From CAYHMW01 sp964357925 (GTDB lineage: Bacteria; Patescibacteriota; Microgenomatia; UBA8517), in contig CAYHMW010000036.1 of assembly GCA_964357925.1 (NCBI GenBank), forward strand, positions 1 through 6,008: a stretch of DNA of 6,008 nucleotides, read 5' to 3'. Shown piece after piece: positions 3,899 to 6,008 of this stretch (within the stretch, counting starts at the first letter, position 1; each line of letters opens with the position of its first letter). Made by a program: the position numbers and the translations under genes. The notes below the pieces were generated by a model. It did not search any database, had not been told where the DNA came from, and was given only the letters and a program-made list of their open reading frames with translations.

Positions 3899-5191
3899 TT
3901 ACGACCCTGGTGTTGGCAATTCTTTATCAACAAAATCACTAGCTAAATCATTATCAAAACCTGCTGGATTCCTCTCTATCGAATGGCCATCAGCGACATT
4001 CGGCACCGCAGGGTTCCAAATATCATGATTATTTTCGTATCCGACTTGGTCAATCAAATTTCCACTATCATCTTTCAAAATAACTTTATCACCGCCGTTG
4101 GCCAAACCATTTCCTATATTTTCTCCTATTGAAATAAATTTGTTCTCCGGAATGCCCCAAAGAACTCTCGTATTTGCAGCCTTAGCAAGTACAACAAATT
4201 CACCTGGATTCAAATCGCGATTACTTGTGGAAATTGATCGTTCAGTCCCAGAATTATCAGTAACCTTCCAGTTCTTAAGATTTACTACAGATGTACTCCC
4301 ATTATAAAGTTCAACCCACTCAAAACTGTTTTCTGGAAGACCACCCTGCATATGCTCCTCATCAGGGTCATAATAAACTTCATTGATTACAACTTTTCCA
4401 GTCGTAAAATCATCCGCTGCCCCAAATACATTCCCCATTGAATTTTCAATATCAGAAAAATACGCCCCACTCACAGCAACCACCAAAAACAAAGAAGTTA
4501 GTCCAGGAACCAAAACTGCAAGCTTTGAAAAACCTCTGCCATGGTCGTCCCGGACTGTCGCTTCCGTGTCATCCCGGACAATCCGCCGCAGGCGGAGCAG
4601 ATCCGGGATCTTAACTTTCTTCAATTTACCTTTTGCTTCTCCAAACAAAACCTTCAATTCCTCCCAAATAATAATAGAGGAGGGGATGACAACAAGCACC
4701 ACAAATCCATATGGAGTTTTTACAAAATTAGCAAAGTACCCAAGGTAGGGAACAGAGTGCGTTGCACGCCCAACCACGGCAGAGTGGGGAATAGGGGAGG
4801 AATCGGCCTCCTCATTCGCGTCTCCCTTTGTAAAATATTCCACTCCCCCATCAATCGGGGAGACCGAGACGATCCTGTGAGTCACAAGGCCCCCCTTTCC
4901 AGTTTTGAAAGTGATAATCTCGTGAGGGGAGTAAGAATCGGCAGATTTAGTAAAAACTAAACTTCCAGTTTTTAACGCCGGCTCCATCGACCCAGACAAC
5001 ACAACATACGCCCTTATGCCTGCCCCGCGTAGCCACGGCAAAGTGGGGTCATCCCGCACGCCCCCAGTGTCATCCCGCACTTGATGCGGGATCTTATCGC
5101 TGTTTAATAAATACACAAACCCAGAGAATAATAAAAGCCCAAAAGAAGCACCAACAAGAATTGCACCAATAATATTCTTAAAACCTCGCAT
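3899..5191 (-). CDS. SipW-like (S26B) signal peptidase fused to a SipW-type signal peptide and lamin-tail domain
   Basis: 430 residues. Residues 1-190 are an archaeal/ER-type signal peptidase: membrane segment 7-29, RAYVVLSGSMEP with catalytic Ser68, LVTHRI with His105 (the His that replaces the bacterial Lys), TKGDAN with Asp124, and a second membrane segment at 160-176. Residues 223-260 form a SipW-substrate signal region (AVLVPGLTSLFLVVAVSGAYFSDIENS). Residues 267-430 are a lamin-tail domain (KVVINEVYYDP, FEWVELYNGS, LNPGEFVVLAK, GGDKVILKDDSGNLIDQVGY), complete to its usual PTPGS end. Repeat-derived inserts occupy residues 32-49 and 194-217; the second is the junction of enzyme and substrate. 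Predicted topology puts both the catalytic and lamin-tail domains outside. No Shine-Dalgarno is seen before the ATG. The fusion could also be an assembly or indel artefact joining two genes. Confidence 0.85.
   Translation of the reverse strand: MRGFKNIIGAILVGASFGLLLFSGFVYLLNSDKIPHQVRDDTGGVRDDPTLPWLRGAGIRAYVVLSGSMEPALKTGSLVFTKSADSYSPHEIITFKTGKGGLVTHRIVSVSPIDGGVEYFTKGDANEEADSSPIPHSAVVGRATHSVPYLGYFANFVKTPYGFVVLVVIPSSIIIWEELKVLFGEAKGKLKKVKIPDLLRLRRIVRDDTEATVRDDHGRGFSKLAVLVPGLTSLFLVVAVSGAYFSDIENSMGNVFGAADDFTTGKVVINEVYYDPDEEHMQGGLPENSFEWVELYNGSTSVVNLKNWKVTDNSGTERSISTSNRDLNPGEFVVLAKAANTRVLWGIPENKFISIGENIGNGLANGGDKVILKDDSGNLIDQVGYENNHDIWNPAVPNVADGHSIERNPAGFDNDLASDFVDKELPTPGS
4543..4613. repeat. Palindromic repeat copy 5, half plus full copy, at the peptidase/lamin-tail junction
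   Basis: The full copy has arms ATCCCGGA (4571-4578) and TCCGGGAT (4602-4609). Its loop carries a second perfect hairpin, TCCGCC-GCA-GGCGGA (4582-4596). A degenerate half-copy (GTCGTCCCGGAC, 4544-4555) lies 24 nt to the left. On the minus strand it is read through as IPDLL...IVRDD...VRDD, residues about 194-217. Confidence 0.88.
5027..5096. repeat. Palindromic repeat copy 6, half plus full copy, inside the signal peptidase
   Basis: The full copy (5068-5096) has arms ATCCCGCA (5072-5079) and TGCGGGAT (5085-5092) around CTTGA. A half-copy (GTCATCCCGCAC, 5048-5059) lies 21 nt to the left. Next to it, 5033-5048 reads CCACGGCAAAGTGGGG, a small CCAC/GTGG hairpin that recurs with one mismatch at 4774-4789. 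Together they encode residues about 32-55, between the first membrane segment and the catalytic Ser motif. Confidence 0.85.
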
Positions 5192-5192
5192 A

Positions 5193-5253
5193 GCAGGTTA
5201 CAACCCCCAGTGTCATCCCGCGCTTGATGCGGGATCTAGAGCCTGTAACCTGC
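5193..5253. repeat. Palindromic repeat copy 7 nested within a 10-bp inverted repeat
   Basis: The family copy is at 5211-5238, with arms ATCCCGC (5215-5221) and GCGGGAT (5229-5235). It is enclosed by a perfect outer pair, GCAGGTTACA (5193-5202) and TGTAACCTGC (5244-5253). The whole lies between the camelysin-like and signal-peptidase genes and would fold into a long stem just upstream of the peptidase start codon. Confidence 0.85.
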
Positions 5254-5270
5254 CCCCGATTGAATCGGGG
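5254..5270. repeat. Perfect short palindrome in the intergenic gap
   Basis: CCCCGAT-TGA-ATCGGGG, a 7-bp stem with a 3-nt loop, abuts the outer inverted repeat. No T-run follows on either strand, so it is not a classic terminator; it could protect the 3' end of the upstream message. Confidence 0.6.
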
Positions 5271-5281
5271 AGCAAGGCTAA

Positions 5282-6007
5282 TTAATTAAATGGGTTTGGG
5301 TTATTCCTGTGTTGCACAGCCTCAAATCCAATTGTTCCACCAAGAATATCCGTTTGCGCTTCATTCCCTACGCCTTCCCCTTTACAAAATCTTGTAGATG
5401 GATCAAACGTCTCAACAGTCGCATCCCCAAAGCACCAAGCAGCACCGATGTAGTAAGTTATGCTTTCCTTGAGTCTTCCATCTTCATACAAACCTACTGC
5501 ATTACGCGCTTCAGTAGTTCCAGGAGCTGCACCATACGCCCTCGCCAAAAGAGGTGCAAATGGCAACGAGAAACCCTCGCCGATATTTTCAGTAATAATT
5601 GGCTCTAAATTGATCCCCTGCCAGCGATTATCACCCTCACCTGGGTCCACACATATTACATTGGGTTCGATATCAGAACACTGAAAGCCAGGAGTGTTTC
5701 CCTGATCTAGCCATAGCAATGCAACCATATTTTCATCTAGTTCTCCATTGTTACTATCCGCATCGCAAGGGACTCCCTCAGCAACATTTTCAGGTTCAGT
5801 ACAGCGGTTATCTTCATCAACAACACCATCTAAATACATCCTCCCCCAGGCATCATTGTCTACAACATGAAGACTAATTGTATGCTCACCCCAGTCCCCA
5901 GGCTTCAGGTCTTCAAACCAAAAGAATTTATCGCTTGCTGTCAAGTTCTGTTCAGGCCACTGACCAAATTCGACACCTTGGCTATTTTTGCACTTTTGGT
6001 CAACGTA
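5282..6007 (-). CDS. Camelysin/SipW-dependent-like exported protein, C-terminal 241 residues (5' end off window)
   Basis: The frame is open to the right edge. The TTG at 5944 that could be taken as a start is internal, since 21 further codons precede it. The visible residues 31-54 (FEDLKPGDWGEHTISLHVVDNDAW) match the conserved core of SipW-dependent/camelysin-type proteins common in Patescibacteria, where PGD starts a strand-rich Ig-like domain. Acidic stretches follow (DVVDEDNRCTEPE-like, ELDENMVALLWLDQG), then DPGEGDNRWQG, and the protein ends at NNPNPFN. Seven Cys residues are visible, suggesting disulfides in an exported domain. It is the first visible gene of the minus-strand operon and lies 90 bp upstream of the signal peptidase that is its likely processing enzyme. 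A filament or surface-layer role is inferred by analogy with TasA. Confidence 0.75.
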   Translation of the reverse strand, partial: YVDQKCKNSQGVEFGQWPEQNLTASDKFFWFEDLKPGDWGEHTISLHVVDNDAWGRMYLDGVVDEDNRCTEPENVAEGVPCDADSNNGELDENMVALLWLDQGNTPGFQCSDIEPNVICVDPGEGDNRWQGINLEPIITENIGEGFSLPFAPLLARAYGAAPGTTEARNAVGLYEDGRLKESITYYIGAAWCFGDATVETFDPSTRFCKGEGVGNEAQTDILGGTIGFEAVQHRNNPNPFN

Positions 6008-6008
6008 A

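Noticed and set aside
4843..4862. CTCCCC...GGGGAG palindrome as another mobile repeat copy
   Set aside because: It encodes SPIDGG in the catalytic domain, where such sequence is expected, and resembles the 5254-5270 palindrome only in a short GC-rich part.
3427..5238. CRISPR array
   Set aside because: Repeats are unevenly spaced, in both orientations, partly inside genes, and have no spacer-like units of uniform length.
5192..5281. Intergenic hairpins as a Rho-independent terminator of the camelysin-like gene
   Set aside because: No U-run follows any stem on the minus strand.
5942..5944. TTG as the start of the camelysin-like gene
   Set aside because: The frame continues upstream to the window edge without a stop, and no Shine-Dalgarno or signal peptide is present at this point.

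Overview
The window looks like a piece of a Patescibacteria (Candidate Phyla Radiation) genome, GC about 40%. The evidence is a set of protein types that travel together there: a surface protein with TGDA/Asn-rich repeats ending in a Ser-rich linker and a membrane anchor; an archaeal/ER-type (SipW-like) signal peptidase; exported proteins of the SipW-dependent (TasA/camelysin-like) type; a lamin-tail domain; and a small single-domain GIY-YIG protein. No rRNA, tRNA or CRISPR array was seen.

Left part (1-2390), mostly plus strand: the C-terminal end of the TGDA-repeat surface protein; a small exported protein just downstream; a convergent, tail-overlapping three-helix membrane protein on the minus strand; a 77-residue orphan ORF with a strong Shine-Dalgarno and a following hairpin terminator; and a 143-residue unrecognised gene with its own near-consensus promoter (TTGACA, 17 bp, TACAAT) and terminator.

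Right part (2395-6008), all minus strand, read right to left: a camelysin/SipW-dependent-like exported protein (5' end off the window); one ORF that joins a SipW-like signal peptidase to a SipW-type signal peptide plus lamin-tail domain; a GIY-YIG protein; and a protein with a membrane anchor, a TasA-like domain and RTX-type Gly/Asp repeats. This reads as an export locus: a dedicated signal peptidase together with its likely substrates, destined for the cell surface.

The most striking feature is a dispersed palindromic repeat (TGTCATCCCG-n-CTTGAT-n-CGGGATCT, about 28 bp, longer when the loop carries a second hairpin). It occurs at least seven times between 3427 and 5238. Two copies lie in-frame inside the signal-peptidase ORF, and one of these is the junction that fuses the enzyme to its probable substrate. 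Three more form the N-terminal 50 codons of the RTX ORF. Two copies in inverted orientation bracket the GIY-YIG gene exactly, so the roughly 360-bp unit has the layout of a small mobile element that could be the source of the repeats. The G-C pairs in the stem change in a compensatory way between copies, so the hairpin itself appears to be maintained.
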